A stretch of DNA of 64,000 nucleotides from Gracilaria vermiculophylla. Its lineage: Eukaryota; Rhodophyta; Florideophyceae; Gracilariales; Gracilariaceae. This document shows, piece by piece, positions 44,317 to 56,385 of this stretch. The notes under the pieces were generated by a model. It was given only the letters and a program-made list of their open reading frames with translations, did not search any database and had not been told where the DNA came from. The DNA lies in contig JAHNZQ020000010.1 of assembly GCA_019155205.2 (NCBI GenBank), positions 10,908-74,907 of the forward strand, given 5' to 3'. The stretch's first letter is position 1, and every line of letters starts with the position of its first letter. The position numbers and the translations under genes are program-made.

Positions 44317-46374
44317 TTAAGGTGTGTCCTTAAGGTCCTGGAAGTTCTTCTCCCGTTTCTGCAGTATAGTGGCTCTCATTGCACAGTTGAGAGTAGTATA
44401 TTGTACTGGCTCTCGAGAGAACCAAATTCTGCAAGGCGGTGCGTAGCAGAAGGGGTTTGAAAATCGCACAGTTCTGTAGGATCCAGCCAAAGCGCACGAG
44501 GTAGAAGACGAAGATGTCTTCTTCTCAGACGGTGCCACTTGAGATGAGGTGTATGTAAGGGCAAGGGTCTCTTGCTCTACATCGAGCGTGAGCTCGTCAA
44601 TCTCACCTGAGATGCTGGAGTATAATGTCGGGGAGAATGCCCAATGGTTCCTGAAGGGCGGTATGTTGTCCGAGAAAGGAGCGTGGCTGCGGCGAGCGGC
44701 ACGATGGGTATCCGCATAAAACTCCGCAAAACGGGCTATCTCCATACAGGGGGTTCTGGGTGCGTGCTCAAGTAATTACGCACCCGGGCGCGGATCGAAG
44801 GCATGAGTCCCTCAACATACAACGAATTTAGCCGCCGTTTGGAGTACACTTTCCCGCAACTAAAGGCCTTTGGTCACAACTTCTGTGAGAACTCCGTTAC
44901 GGTCATTCCCGTATTTTTTATATAGAAGGTGACTTCAGCATCAGCATAAGCTACCACCTCGTCCGTTGCGTACCTTTGAAGGAGAAAATTCACAACCTTT
45001 GTGTACTTTGTCAAGATCTCCGTCTTAAAATAACCCACAATGGTTTTCTTTCCCGTAAGGCGTGGCTGCACCAGCTAGTGCGCTTGGCTTGTGAGATAGA
45101 ACTGAGAGTATCACATGGTGGCACCTTCATGGACGCCATTGGTATTATACACTGAACGGAAGCCTGTTATAAACTTCAACAAGGACATGGGGATCTCACC
45201 TGAGAAGGGGTGCTTCTTCATTTGAATATCCATCCAGCGTTTAATCTTTACAAGTCAGTTGGCGACCGACGCGTCTTAAAACGTGTAGGGATCGTTCAAC
45301 CTGTAGGTGTCATTATCCACCACTACGGTGAAGAGGTCGTTATGAGGGAGGGACTTCTTGACCCTTATGCTTTTCTCCTTAGGAAATATACTGTGCTCCG
45401 AGCTAGAGATGTTCACGGATTCAGAATCTCACCTTCTCTCAGAATCGGTATATCTCTTTCTGCATTAATCCCTCCGTTTTCACCGGCGTCATTTCTGTAG
45501 GCTGGCTGGGTGCCTGACGATATCCTTGCTATCGCAATTCCCCTGAAGAGTATCCTGTCATCCTCCCTTTGGGTGAAGTACTTTGCGACCAGTAACGTGT
45601 CCTTTTCTGTGAAGCGACAGGCTCAGACGGATCATAGCATTATTCCTGAGGTGTTTCCGTTCCCCTATGGCAGCATTTTTTCCTCTCCTAGCGTAGGGGT
45701 AGCAGTATCCTGTCCTCGCCTGCCCGGAGTCACTTTTGGTGTTGATAGAGGGAATCTCCCCTGTACGGAAGAATGACTCTAATATGCCGCTGCGCGGAGC
45801 AGCAGCGCGGTTTGAGAACGAGACTTCGCATAGATAACAACTAAGATCATCTCTAGAAAAGGTTATAAATCCAGCAAGGCATTCATAGCCAGGTGAGCAC
45901 TCTCGGTTGCAATCTCCAACATAAGAGCTTTGTGGGGCGCCCTGAAATTTGCCTCAACACCTGCAGGAATTCTTTCAACCAGCTCATGTGAGAAACAACC
46001 GTTAGGTGCGGGGCCAGTAACTCTTGAAGGGAGTTTGCCTGCAGGTGCTCCCGTCCCTGCAGCTTGAGGTAACGCCTGCGATACCGTGTACGGTTCTTTA
46101 ACCTCCACATCGGCGTTCCCCAGAGGTGTCGCGGGGTGTTCCGCGTGCTTCCGATCGTTCATGCTCCTTAGACGATTCTGGAAACGCTCCACAGAGGAAC
46201 CAGGATTGTGAAGGAGACGTTTGGGGTCCTCCAGTCTGATGGCCATCTCTTGGAGAGCGTTGTGCGTGCTGCGTCCACGAACGGAGTTGATGGCTTGAGG
46301 GTCTTGTACGGAGGTTTCGATCGGGGGTTCTGAGGGGTCCGTATGGGAGCAGGTCGGGGGTGATATACTTCCAC
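44317..46374 (-). pseudogene. Copy B gag
   Basis: Pieces matching copy A in order: 45863-46246 (LEDPKRLLHNPGSSVERFQN), a capsid stretch near 45071-45240, 44874-45071 and 44317-44745 (ARFAEFYADTHRAARR). Separated by stops and shifts. Confidence 0.7.
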
Positions 46375-46497
46375 TTCCGAATCAATTTAAGGCCTAATTC
46401 TACTGTTGGATTCAAATCGATGCGAACTGGGAACACTGTTATGTCGCGACTCTTGTGATTCCATTAGGAAACTGCCTTTCTAGGTCGTGAGACCAGT

Positions 46498-47055
46498 TGT
46501 GGTATCCTCAGTTCTTCTTTCGAGTTGATAGCGCTCAGTGTCTTTTACGAGTTTTTGGTAACTCCAAAGGCGGGAGTTCCTAAAGGTGGTCTCTGGTGAT
46601 CACGATCGTGAGCAAGGGGAATTGTTAAAGGCGATCCGCAAGCATTAAGTGGAGAAGGGGGTTCACTGGGCGGACAATGCTCCTACAGGCGCTGCTTTGG
46701 GGCAACCGGGGAATCGGCGGCTTGGAAACCTGAAGTTGTAGAAGATAGTCTCCAACCGAAAAAGTTCAAGAAGATTCAAGTGTGCTCGGTTTGCTTCCCC
46801 GAGTGGTGGGGCTCAACCGACAGGTTAAGTAGTGCCGGAAGCTCTCCTGGACAGGTCTCACTACTGCACACTAGTCTGACTACCTATTTTAAGTACCGAA
46901 AACAAAGCTAAAATCTGCAACTCCTCAGGAGTATTGTAGCACATATGGGCCGAATAATGCACCACACGGCTCAGTTATTAAAGTACGAACCCTCCTTAGG
47001 AATGTTTCGGCCTAAAGCCATAGAACAGTATCACCTTAAGATCCACTATACTACA
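46498..47055 (-). repeat. 5' LTR of copy B
   Basis: 558 bp, the same length as the copy A 5' LTR. A possible primer site (TGGTCTCACGACC) starts 2 nt inside the element. Confidence 0.85.
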
Positions 47056-50000
47056 TCCGAGCCTACGAAATCCACTGATATCCCGTCTCTCTATCTCGCG
47101 CGTTCAAGGTCGCCTGCGTTGCGCCTTCTCTCTGAGTAGTGGATGTACCCGTTGTTCACGCTGCATATAAATGGACACCGGCCTTTTTTTTCTTCGAGTA
47201 TGTTGCGATCCTGGCAGGCAGTCATTTGTTCTTCGGCCTGTCCGTTTTTGTAACTGATTGGGTGTCCAATCGATAATTTGGGAAGCCATTGAGGTAGCAC
47301 GTACGCTACTTGCCGGTTTCATTCTTCCCGTTTGCTCTCCGTGTCTCATATTTCGCAACACGACCATTTCGGAGCAATGCCAAAACATTGAGTTTCGTCT
47401 GTAGTGGAATCCGGCGATGAAACTGTCCACAATGTGTTCGTGAACGACCAAACCCTTTGCCGCCACCTGGTCCTGAGCTCCACCTTGTGGCAGACTCTCG
47501 AGATCAATTCCCAACGTCGCCACTTTGTGATTGTATGCTTACCAATGAATGTCTCTATTCAGCCTCTGTGATCCACTCGGTTGCTCGTTTCCGTTCGGAA
47601 TCCTCTCGCCGCATAAAGATCATGCATTGGGAGCGTTTGCCCGTGGCAAATCTTTATGCTGCTTCGTTCCCAGTCTATTTCTTGACCCTTTCGTATTTCA
47701 ACCCAAATACGCTACTGCATCAACTTTGTGCTCTCTTGCCAGTCCTATGAATTGGACGACCACATGGATCACCATCCGCAATTCGGACGTTAAGGTGCGG
47801 TTCCTAATCAGACGCCGCTTTCGACCAGCCAAGGAAGCAGGTTTCCTGTTCCTTATTCCAGGTACTGAGCGCTGAGTTTCCCCGTGCGTGGCGTAAGTTC
47901 ATTTGGTTGTCCGTCTGTTCCTGCTAATCGAACAGATCTTGATGAGGATCACTTCTTTCCGGCTCCCACCCGTACTATGCGGCGTACTGCTTCAGCTTCA
48001 TCTCCTTTTGCTCTGGCTTTCGCCCTGCTTTCTGCTATCGGCTTTTGCGACCTGTTTGCGTCCCACGTCCATTTCGGATGTAACTTTTCCAACGTCAATT
48101 TATCGTTATTTTCCTCGAAGATCGACTGATCTCTCTGGATAAACGTTTTTCAGGGCCCACAAGTATCTCATCGGCATACCGTTTAGTATTTTCGTGACTT
48201 TCATGCGTTGAAAATTTATGCGCCTCGCGGATATCGATATCCTGTCAGTAAGATGTAACTAGCACTGCACTGCACAAATCCTAGTTATCGTGAATCGAGA
48301 AATAGCACGAAACTTCATGTTTTGCAGTTTACCTCTAGACTGGACCCGACTTTATTGCCGCGAAAAAGACCCCGCGGTGGTGCAATAGAACTCTTAATAG
48401 ATAGATAAGTAGAGGTATTAAAAATATTGACTTATCACGCCCGTCCCTCAACTCTTCTCACCCATAACGATGGCTTTCAGTCACGTGCACCCTTTTCTCC
48501 TTATCTTCCAACATCCGTTCGCCATATTCCTCTTCTCATCCCTCCCCTCTTTCGTATCTGTCCCACCCTCCGCACTTAATAGTTCGGCACTGCTGTTTCC
48601 GTTGCTGCGCCTTCTCACCCTACACCATTCCAGCCATCCTGCGCCACCAACGAGGGTGCACCCATCGTCTCACCGCTACCAAAACGCTTCCTTTTCTCAT
48701 GCAATTATGCCGCCAGCTTCCACCCTTGCAAACGCACCAAGACCATCTAACGCCTCTCTCTTTCCCCCCCACCCTTGAACCGCGCTTCAGACAGGGACCC
48801 CTATGCCAATCACGACTCATTCTATCGACAGCAATTCTCCCTCCCCCCTCACACCGAAAATGCATTCCAAATCACCGACAACCCAGTCTATTCTGTTTCC
48901 TTCTCCGTACTCGCCCTACAACCCTCTTCCCTCCCCGTCCCAACATCTGAGCGTCAGAAAACATTTGGCAGACGTTCCCAGCGTGTCAGCTGCTCAGGAA
49001 AGGATCATAGCATTAGAGGATCCACATTCTTTTTCAGATTCTCACATAACTTTCATGTCCTCAACAGACTCCCCACCTTCATCGCCTTCTTCTACCATCT
49101 TCGATAAGCGCTCCACTTCATTCCCTTCGACACTCACCTTTCATCTTTCATCCATAAGCTTATTCGGTGCGGCCCCCGGACGGCAAGTGGCAATGTGTCA
49201 ATTTAGAACTGCACCAATCCATTTCGTCATGTGCTCCGTGAATTACTCCTCTCTCATCGCTAAGTATATCTTCTCCGCGGAAGGCACCCGTAACGCGACA
49301 GTCGCCTTCATCTCCGAGCTCTCGGACACATTTTTACGATACCCCGCGCAGAATCCATCATTCAAAAACTCTCCCGCATAAACGGTTCTCATTGCATCCT
49401 ATGCTACCTTCAGAGTATCATGCACTGTTGAGGTAGATGCCTCCGGTACAACTTTGAAAACAACAATTGCATTTAGCCAACACGACGAGCGTCGGTATCC
49501 ATTGCAGTTACGACACACCGAATTCACGCATCAAGTCGGGCAAGGTGCATGATACTTCCATCCCCATACTGCTTTTCCTCGTCTTTTTCCGTCTCAACTT
49601 CGGAGCCCAAATACTCTTCCTGCACCTCCGTCGCTACCGCGTTTTTAACGTAATTATCTTCCTTCTAAAACGGCTTCATCCGACCAACGACATTCGATCC
49701 CTAGTACGCAAGATCTTCAATCGGTTACTTTCTCCACGCACACAGAATCTTCCTCCCATCCCCGACATTCCCCATCAACTTCTCTCGCACCTTTTCCATA
49801 TGTTTTTCCAGCTACACACCTAGCTCAATGACTTCTACGAACTTCGTTCGCTTGGATGTCCAGTCGTACCCAAGTAACGTAAACGGTTTGTCGTGCACCG
49901 TGCGTTTCCAAACTTTTGGCATGTCTCTTAATGGCTGCTGCATACGCCGTCTCAGACATTTATCCCCACTCACTTCTTCAATGCATTCGACAATTCTCCC

Positions 50001-50655
50001 TGCGTCCCGTAGTGACTTCGACCGATCTCTCGATATCTCCGTCTCCACCACATACTTCAACAATAAATTACTTCAACTCTCCTTTAACAGAGTATACGAC
50101 CTCATTTCAAACGCTCTCTGAACCGGGGACCTAGGGATCATATCCTTGTCCCCTACAACGAACAAACCGCCTTCCCTTCTATCTCTTTCAATCTCACTCT
50201 TACTCCTCCAGCTCCTCCCTACGCGTTCAGTATCTTAACACAACTCTGACGTTTCTAACTTCACTTCGCATAATAAAAAATCTTATCGTACACAGCCCTG
50301 GCAAATCCGTAAAGACTCTGTTGCACCAAACGTTCATATCTTTGACACCGTGTGCCCTCCCTTTGCCCTATTTCTCGTCCTCTGCCCCCCTCTGTTCTTA
50401 CCTTTGCCCCCTCTCTTATGCTGTCGATCAGCAATTTTTGCTCGTCGTCCTCCCCCCTCATCCGCTTCAACTCCTTTTGAGCTAACATCAAACTCACAAT
50501 CACACTATAGTCATCTTCTTTCTTCCTCTCGAGCTGTGCCATAATCTCATTTACTTTCGACAGCAGAGATTGTGGTATAATGCACATGTTATCACTTCTC
50601 ACCTCACTTTCGAATTAAGAACGTGAAATCCTCCCGTGCATTTCCATTTCTTCCC
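47056..50655 (-). repeat. Unit X, copy B
   Basis: Second copy of 15528-19150 and more decayed. X1 survives as 50261-50602. X2 is broken into pieces (for example 49812-50063). It is placed against the copy B LTR just as unit X copy A is placed against copy A. Confidence 0.65.
50261..50602 (-). pseudogene. ORF X1 homologue in copy B
   Basis: 113 residues aligned with X1 over the coiled coil (LERKKEDDYSVIVSLMLAQ, KELKRMRGEDDEQKLLIDS) and the end (LYGFARAVYDKIFYYAK). The acidic start of X1 is lost. Confidence 0.5.
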
Positions 50656-50974
50656 CAGCCACTTGAAGTGTCTCTTCTACAACCCCGCAAGGCTGAAGCG
50701 ATGAACCAATCCTTCTCAAAAGCATCCCCGTCGGCTTCTACGGTGAGGTACCCCGTTCACAGCCACCCAGTGGTCATTGACAGGGTTGGGGTGGTGCAAG
50801 CAGGGACGTGGCCCCCATGGGACGGTCATTTCAATCCTTTCGACATTAAGACAGTTGTAGAGGGCGGGTTGGTGATGGAAGCAGTAGCGGCTGCTGTGGC
50901 GGAGGTGATGACGGAAGCAGCGAAGGTCGCCGTGACGGACGCCATGAAGAACAACGTGGCGGACGCAGTTTTGG

Positions 50975-51457
50975 TGCAAATGCCTTTCCTGTCCTGTTAA
51001 AAAAAAACAAATGTTCCTTGTTGGCTAATGGAAATGCCAGTTGAATGCATTGGTGGCTGAATACATTGCTGGGAGACTGGATTGCTGGCTGAGTGCATAC
51101 GTGGACTGAAGTGACTTCGAGGACGCTGGCCTATGGAGGCAGATTACGGTGACAAGTAGGAATTGTGACTTTGCGCACTGTCAGGATCTTTTGAGTGCCC
51201 AAAACTGTCATGTCCTATTGTGCATTGCTGGTGTAAGCATTATTGAATTGTGGTAAGCACATGTACGTGATGTTACAATATGATTGGGAGTATTGAGTAT
51301 CTTTGCTTTGTAGTAAAATTTCTGCTTTGACCACCAAAGCGTGGCTGAACCAGTATATATATTGTGTTCACGGCACCTCCAAGTGAATCCGAGCCAGAGC
51401 TGGCAAACTTCCTTTGCATCCCTCCCAACTTTTTTTGCTCTGCTGACCTCCACTACT
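50975..51457 (-). repeat. Dispersed repeat R4, copy 3
   Basis: Reverse-complement homologue of 33854-34336 over its whole length, including the TGGCTCGG, TATATATA and GGTTCAGCC boxes. The DNA on both sides is GC-rich with similar GGCGG/GATGACGG wording, as if one GC-rich locus had been split by the insertion. Confidence 0.6.
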
Positions 51458-52684
51458 CGATGTCTAAATCGGTTGTGAACGGGGTGACTGGCGCGATGGG
51501 AGACGCATTGGTGGATATGGGCCGGATGTGTTGACGGAGATGGTTGTGGAGGCGATGGTGGTGGCAGTGGCGGGGGCGGCGGCGATGACGGTTTCGTTTG
51601 GCGTTCATCACGTTTTGGCACTGTCGTTAACTCCCTCCTCTCCCGCTTCTGCCGCTTCCATCGCCCTTAGTACCAAACCCTTGCGGTATTTATCTTACCG
51701 GACCGTCAATGCTCTGTCTTTTGTCTCCCCCTGCCCACTTTCTGTATCTAATCCTCGGCATCTCCAAGCACCATGACATCTATACCGTTCTCACCTTCTC
51801 TTTCATCATTCTTCTACGCTCTTCAAAGACGCTTTGCATGAGTAATAATTTTGAAATCGGTCTTCTGAATGATCAAAAGACCATCGACTAAGTTGTCTCT
51901 CCTGCTTTTTTTCTCTCGAGCCATTCAGTTCGCACTTGGCGCGTAAGGAATGCGTTTTTTTCCAAGCGATCGGAGAGGTAGGTCGCTCATGGGGCTCGGT
52001 TATGGCGTGGAGAAACGGAACGTTAATGAATCTCGACGTGTGAGTACCTGGACGATCATAATGGCCCTGTACGTAGGCATTACAGTGTACATTCATTTAT
52101 ATATTTCCCCGAACAAAGCGTTTTTCATTATTAGATTTCCAAAATACGAAGCCTATGTCGTCCTAATATGAAATTTTGACGTGTTCTTTCTTTCCTCCAT
52201 CTCTCTAAAGTAGTAGAGTAGCTTCCTATACGCCATCGGTACTGACGAGGCCTTCTGTAGGAGCCACTGGGGCCAACCAGTGACATTGGATCAAACGCTC
52301 GATGAGTTGCGCCAGCGCCGCAACTGCTCTTCTATTTTGCGGCCTTTATTCTTGCATGCGCGCGCTCCGGGTTAGGCGTGCGCGTACTCAGAACTTCACT
52401 GGGCTCGGCTTTCATCCCGGCGTGCCAGTCTTTTCCCCCATGCGCAAACCTCCATGACAGCGCATTCTTCTTTTCGTAGAGGTGTTTTAGTGGCAGCGGC
52501 GCGAAGTCACAGAGACGCTGTGTGCCAGATGACTGCAGGGCCTCTCATCCAATGGCTTGAACTCACAGCCACGCGCTGCAGATCGTTTCAAGCGACGGCT
52601 CTCTCACCGACGCGCGATAACGTTGGTGAGCACCATTGCAACATCGCAACATCCCCAAATGCCCCTTCGGAAGCGCGAAAAACG
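51458..52684. other. Region without a supportable gene
   Basis: Short frames (51528-51776, 51950-52171, 52454-52870, all plus) have no motif. A GC-rich stretch starts at about 52260. Confidence 0.4.
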
Positions 52685-53026
52685 TCAGCCAGTGCGACGC
52701 CAGCACGCGCACACCAGCTCTCGCGCTTCCGTCATTTTCATTGCTGCACGTTGAGGTCGATGCTGACCAGCAGAAGTGCGTCGACGAGCGACAAGCGCGT
52801 CGCAGTTGCGCGCAAGTGCGTGCACCTTGTAGCTGTCACGCAGCAGGTAGTGCATGACGCGGCGCTCTGACCCGCCACGGGCACCCGTGACAAAGTACAC
52901 CGGGCGGGGTGTAGTACGCATCAGGCGGTAACCGCATCTGTGCAGCTTGGTGGAAGGGTGGGATGCGGCGCGGCGCAGAAACGCGTGCAGTGGCGAGAAG
53001 AAGAGTGCGTTGGACACACGAAACAC
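52685..53026 (-). pseudogene. NmrA/atypical SDR-like N-terminal fragment
   Basis: From Met36 (52919-52921) the frame reads VYFVTGARGGSERRVMHYLL, then DSYKVHALARNCDALVARR. This is the nucleotide-binding start of NmrA-like NAD(P) sensors or reductases (TGATGxxGGxVxxxLL, then VRALxRN), with the glycine pattern partly changed (TGARGGS). Similarity fades after about 60 residues, and stops follow downstream. Probably a decayed host gene. Confidence 0.45.
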
Positions 53027-53310
53027 GCCAGCCGTCTCAGGGCGTGGTCGACCATCATGCGCGCGCGTGGAGGTGCGCGTGTCACGGGCAGCGACGTAGC
53101 AGCTCCTGAATGGAGCGACGACAACTTGGGCGTGGGAACCTACAGCAGCATTATGCTCGTGGTGAGAGGGGGAGGGAAAAAGGCAGAATGATGTAGTGTG
53201 GGAGAGGGAGTAGCGGTGCGGAGCTCGGAGGTGGTGGAGGGATTGGATATATGAGGTGGTGCTTTTGAATTCTTACTACTTGAAGAGGGAATCAGACGCG
53301 CGAATTTTGA
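53027..53310. other. GC-rich spacer
   Basis: Between the NmrA-like fragment and the interrupted glycine-rich frame. No motif seen. A shared upstream region for the two divergent frames is possible. Confidence 0.35.
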
Positions 53311-53457
53311 TTGCGCGCGAATGGGAGCGCGGGTTGGCTAGCAGATGCATTGATTTGCGATGGCTGCGGCGTGGGCATGGGGCCTGGCGTGGCGCAAAGT
53401 TCGGGAAGCGGCTCTGCTGATGGCGGCGGAGACGGCCACGCGGACGGGGGTGCGGGC

Positions 53458-53665
53458 TATGCGGATTCGCGGTACTTCGCGCAATTCGCTCGCAGGCAAG
53501 AAGCAAAGGCCAACGGATCGATCCGGAGCTCTCTATCGCTCCTTCTACTCCAGGGCTTTTTTAAGTAGTATAGATTGCCAAGATTCTAATTAGAAGTTGG
53601 GAGCACTGGCTCCACAGCGCTCAAGATAACCGACAGTGACTGACAGCGAGTTCGTACGCGCTACA
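53458..53665 (-). repeat. 3' LTR of the young gypsy element
   Basis: 208 bp, starting TGTAGCGCG and ending CCGCATA on the minus strand. About 98% identical to 55924-56131. Confidence 0.9.
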
Positions 53666-53725
53666 GTGGCCTCAGAAACAATGTTAGTTTGTTTCTTCAG
53701 GAAAGCAATGTCGCATGGCTCGTTG

Positions 53726-55802
53726 TTAGAGATCTCTCTTCTTCGTCGTATAAAGAAAATCCTGTAAAACTCCAGGTATGTCTTCTGCTACGTTTCCGAG
53801 TGGCTCCCACGTTCGGTCTACCTCATCGGGCAAACCTTGCCACTGAACTAATAGTTCAATACCATTGGGTTCATCACGGATATCACAAAGCGAGTCTGCC
53901 GTCTGTACCTCGGTTTCGTTAGTCCGCGCATATTCTAGTAATGCTGGATCAACTTCCTTCCCATCCAGGTCTGCGCGGTACAGTATCATTCAAGACACAT
54001 GCACCAACTGCTTCTTCTGGTTGATGATGTCTTCGACTTCAAAGACCCACTCTGACTTCGTCGAGACCACCCGTCACGGACCTCTCCACATAAACTGCAA
54101 CTTGTGGGTCCTTCGCGACTGTGCTTCTCTAACTAAAACAAAACTGTCAACCTCTATTTCGCTGGGGCGTACATTGGTTTTGTTGTTATGACGCTCGACA
54201 CTTCTTTTCAGGTTCTTCGTCACTGTCGATTCGACATTTTTATGCATGTCGTGAAGTGACTTTTGCAGTTCGTTAATTCCAATAAGCTGCCTCATTCGGG
54301 TCTCATCCTGACATGTAGCGTGAGCAAATTGCTCAACTGGCCACGCTCTCATAAGTGGCCTCACAGGAACATGCCCAGTAAACACCTCGAGCGGTGTGCG
54401 ATATACAAGGGGCTCGGCACTGCTGCGAACGCCGAGACGCTTCAAAGGCGCATGATTCAGTACGCTCTGAACGCTTTCTGCAACTCGTGGCCATTCCTTC
54501 TGCTTAATCTTCCACTCCGACAGAAGAGCTTTGCAGGCTCTTAAGACTTCTCGACAAACCCTCTCTACTGACCCATTGCTCCAAGGACAGTATGGCGTCG
54601 TAAAGTAATTCGAGTAGTGGAACTCTTCAGAGAGTCTGTGTAGTAACTGATTCTTAAAGTGTGCAACTTGATCAGTTACTAACCAGTCCCAACCCCCAAA
54701 TGAAGCGATCTACATTCTCAGTGCTTCGGCGACTGCTGTGCTGTCCGCCTTTATGCATGGCCACAGCCACACATAAGATGAAAGGTCATCACGAATAATT
54801 AGAATATACTTCTGATGCGTGGTGCTCTCTCCCATGAAAATTAAATCGCAGTGAAGAACTTCATTGGGTCGGGTAGCATGAATGGCGCTTCCAAATGGGC
54901 GAGGAATCCGCATGCCCGCTCGAGAGACAATACAGTGTATACATCCTTTGATGAAGTACATAACATCACGACTTTGTGTTTTCCAGAACACCTGTTCACG
55001 CAACACGCTAATGGTTGCGTCAACTCCACGATGCCCACCGACTCCACAGTGCGCTACGACCATGAACTTCAGCAGCAGTTCTTTGTCCGTTTCTGGGATA
55101 AGAAAAGCATTTCCAACCATCCAAGTGTTTGTAGTGTTGTTCCACGTCTGATTCGTGCAGTGTTTGGCCTCTATCCCTGCTCTTGCTTGAGATTCTCTAA
55201 CCGTGTCTGCAGTCGGCCACACGAAATCTTTCGGGGTAAGTTCAATTTGTTTGGCTCTCATGACCAAACTGTGAACTGATCCCATCGGTGTTTGACGTGT
55301 TCGGTAGGATTTGGTCCATCTGGTTAACATGTCTGCAAAGATATTGAGCTTCCCAAAAATATGTTCGATAGTGTAGTCAAACTGGGAGAGATACAGTGCC
55401 CATTGTTGCACCTTCGTGATGACATGCCGCCCTAATGTCGGCTTAAAAGCTTGGGGATTGAACGCAAACATCAGATTGCGGTGATCAGTGTAGACATGGA
55501 CTGGGTTCTCACCCATAAAGAAGTAGTCCAGCTTTCGAAACACTTGATATATTGCATACGCTTCCTGTTCAGGTGTACTCCATCGTTGCTGAGAGGCAGA
55601 GAATGCTTGACTAACAAAAGCCAGAGGTAGGTGAGCCTGTTGGTTAATCTCTTTATGCAGTTCCGAACGGTGCATCTGCGTCACCACTCCAGACCAGTAC
55701 TTCTCAGAAGCGTCCGTCATAATACAAATGACGTGATCGGGTTTGGGATACGACAACTGTACTGCGTCGCGCAATCGCTGTTGAAGAGTCTTGAAAGCTC
55801 CT
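53726..55802 (-). pseudogene. Gypsy pol of the young element: RNase H, integrase, chromodomain
   Basis: One unbroken frame apart from three stops: TAG 54710-54712, TGA 54074-54076 and TGA just after LVHVS (about 53990). It begins in RNase H (IMTDASEKYWSGVV, STPEQEAYAIYQVFR, VYTDHRNLMF). Integrase follows: zinc module (HCGVGGHRGVDATI, CIHC) and DDE residues in VLHCDLIFMG, LVTDQVAHF and GSVERVCREV. The end is a chromodomain (IELLVQWQGLPDEVDRTWEP). This pol is clearly different in sequence from that of copies A, B and C. It has no frameshifts, which fits the young LTRs. Confidence 0.85.
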
Positions 55803-55902
55803 NNNNNNNNNNNNNNNNNNNNNNNNNNNNNNNNNNNNNNNNNNNNNNNNNNNNNNNNNNNNNNNNNNNNNNNNNNNNNNNNNNNNNNNNNNNNNNNNNN
55901 NN
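55803..55902. other. Assembly gap (100 N)
   Basis: A run of exactly 100 N inside the young gypsy element, standing in for the missing gag-RT part. Confidence 0.98.
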
Positions 55903-55923
55903 TTCCTGCAGAAAAGTTATAAC

Positions 55924-56131
55924 TATGCGGATTCGCGGGACTTCGCGCAATTCGCTCGCAGGCAAGAAGCAAAGGCCAACGGATCGATCCGGAGCTCTCT
56001 CTCGCTCCTTCTCCTCCAGGGCTTTTTTAAGTAGTGTAGATTGCCAAGATTCTAATTAGAAGTTGGGAGCACTGGCTCCACAGCGCTCAAGATAACCGAC
56101 AGTGACTGACAGCGAGTTCGTACGCGCTACA
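55924..56131 (-). repeat. 5' LTR of the young gypsy element
   Basis: Partner of 53458-53665. Its inner side (minus strand) continues TAGTTATAACTTTTC before the gap. No clear tRNA primer site. Confidence 0.88.
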
Positions 56132-56385
56132 CGGGCGGCTGCGATGGATTTGGCTTTGGTGCTGGCGGCAGCGGCTGGGCTGGTGTTTTGGAGTTGTGGC
56201 GAGTGGCGCGCAAGCGCATGCCCGTGGCGCTGCTGCACGCACAGGTGCTGTCACACCAGACGTTCCACTCACACTCGGTGAACGTGCTGCTGACGCAGCT
56301 CTTTTCGTCGTTTGGGACGGCGGCGAGGGTGGGGATGGAGTGGGTCTCCGAGATGTTCATGCTGGTGTGGTACGGCTACAGCGTT

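Larger units (their letters stand above)
37350..47055 (-). mobile_element. Full-length Ty3/gypsy chromovirus copy B
   Basis: From right to left: 5' LTR (46498-47055), gag, protease, RT, RNase H, integrase, chromodomain, antisense ORF (plus strand), polypurine tract and 3' LTR (37350-37933). The flanks TCCGT (37345-37349) and TCCGA (47056-47060) look like a 5-bp target duplication with one change. A solo LTR of the same family sits between RNase H and integrase. All genes have stops or shifts. Confidence 0.85.
53458..56131 (-). mobile_element. Young Ty3/gypsy element with 208-bp LTRs and an internal assembly gap
   Basis: The LTRs 53458-53665 and 55924-56131 are both 208 bp and differ at 4 sites. 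A perfect 5-bp duplication CGGGC flanks them (53453-53457, 56132-56136). The minus strand encodes RNase H, integrase and a chromodomain. Gag, protease and most of RT must lie in the gap, so the real element is longer than shown. Confidence 0.9.
53311..56385 (+). pseudogene. Glycine-rich reading frame split by an LTR element
   Basis: The frame starting at 53311 (MRANGSAGWLADALICDGCG, Gly/Asp/Ala-rich) reaches the left CGGGC duplication. It continues in phase after the right CGGGC at 56132-56136 (GCDGFGFGAGGSGWAGVLEL, then RKRMPVALLHAQVLSHQTF and LLTQLFSSFGTAARVGMEW) to about 56385. Without the element it would be a single open frame of about 135 codons. I do not recognise the protein. It may continue in the broken coding-like sequence up to 57060. 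Confidence 0.45.

Noticed and set aside
37345..47060. Claim that TCCGT/TCCGA proves a recent insertion of copy B
   Set aside because: The flanks differ by one base and the element is full of stops, so it supports a single insertion event but not a recent one.
55910..55972. N-terminal start of the pol frame at 55972 (MLLACERIARSPANPHS)
   Set aside because: This is LTR sequence read through the gap. Real pol begins somewhere inside the gap.
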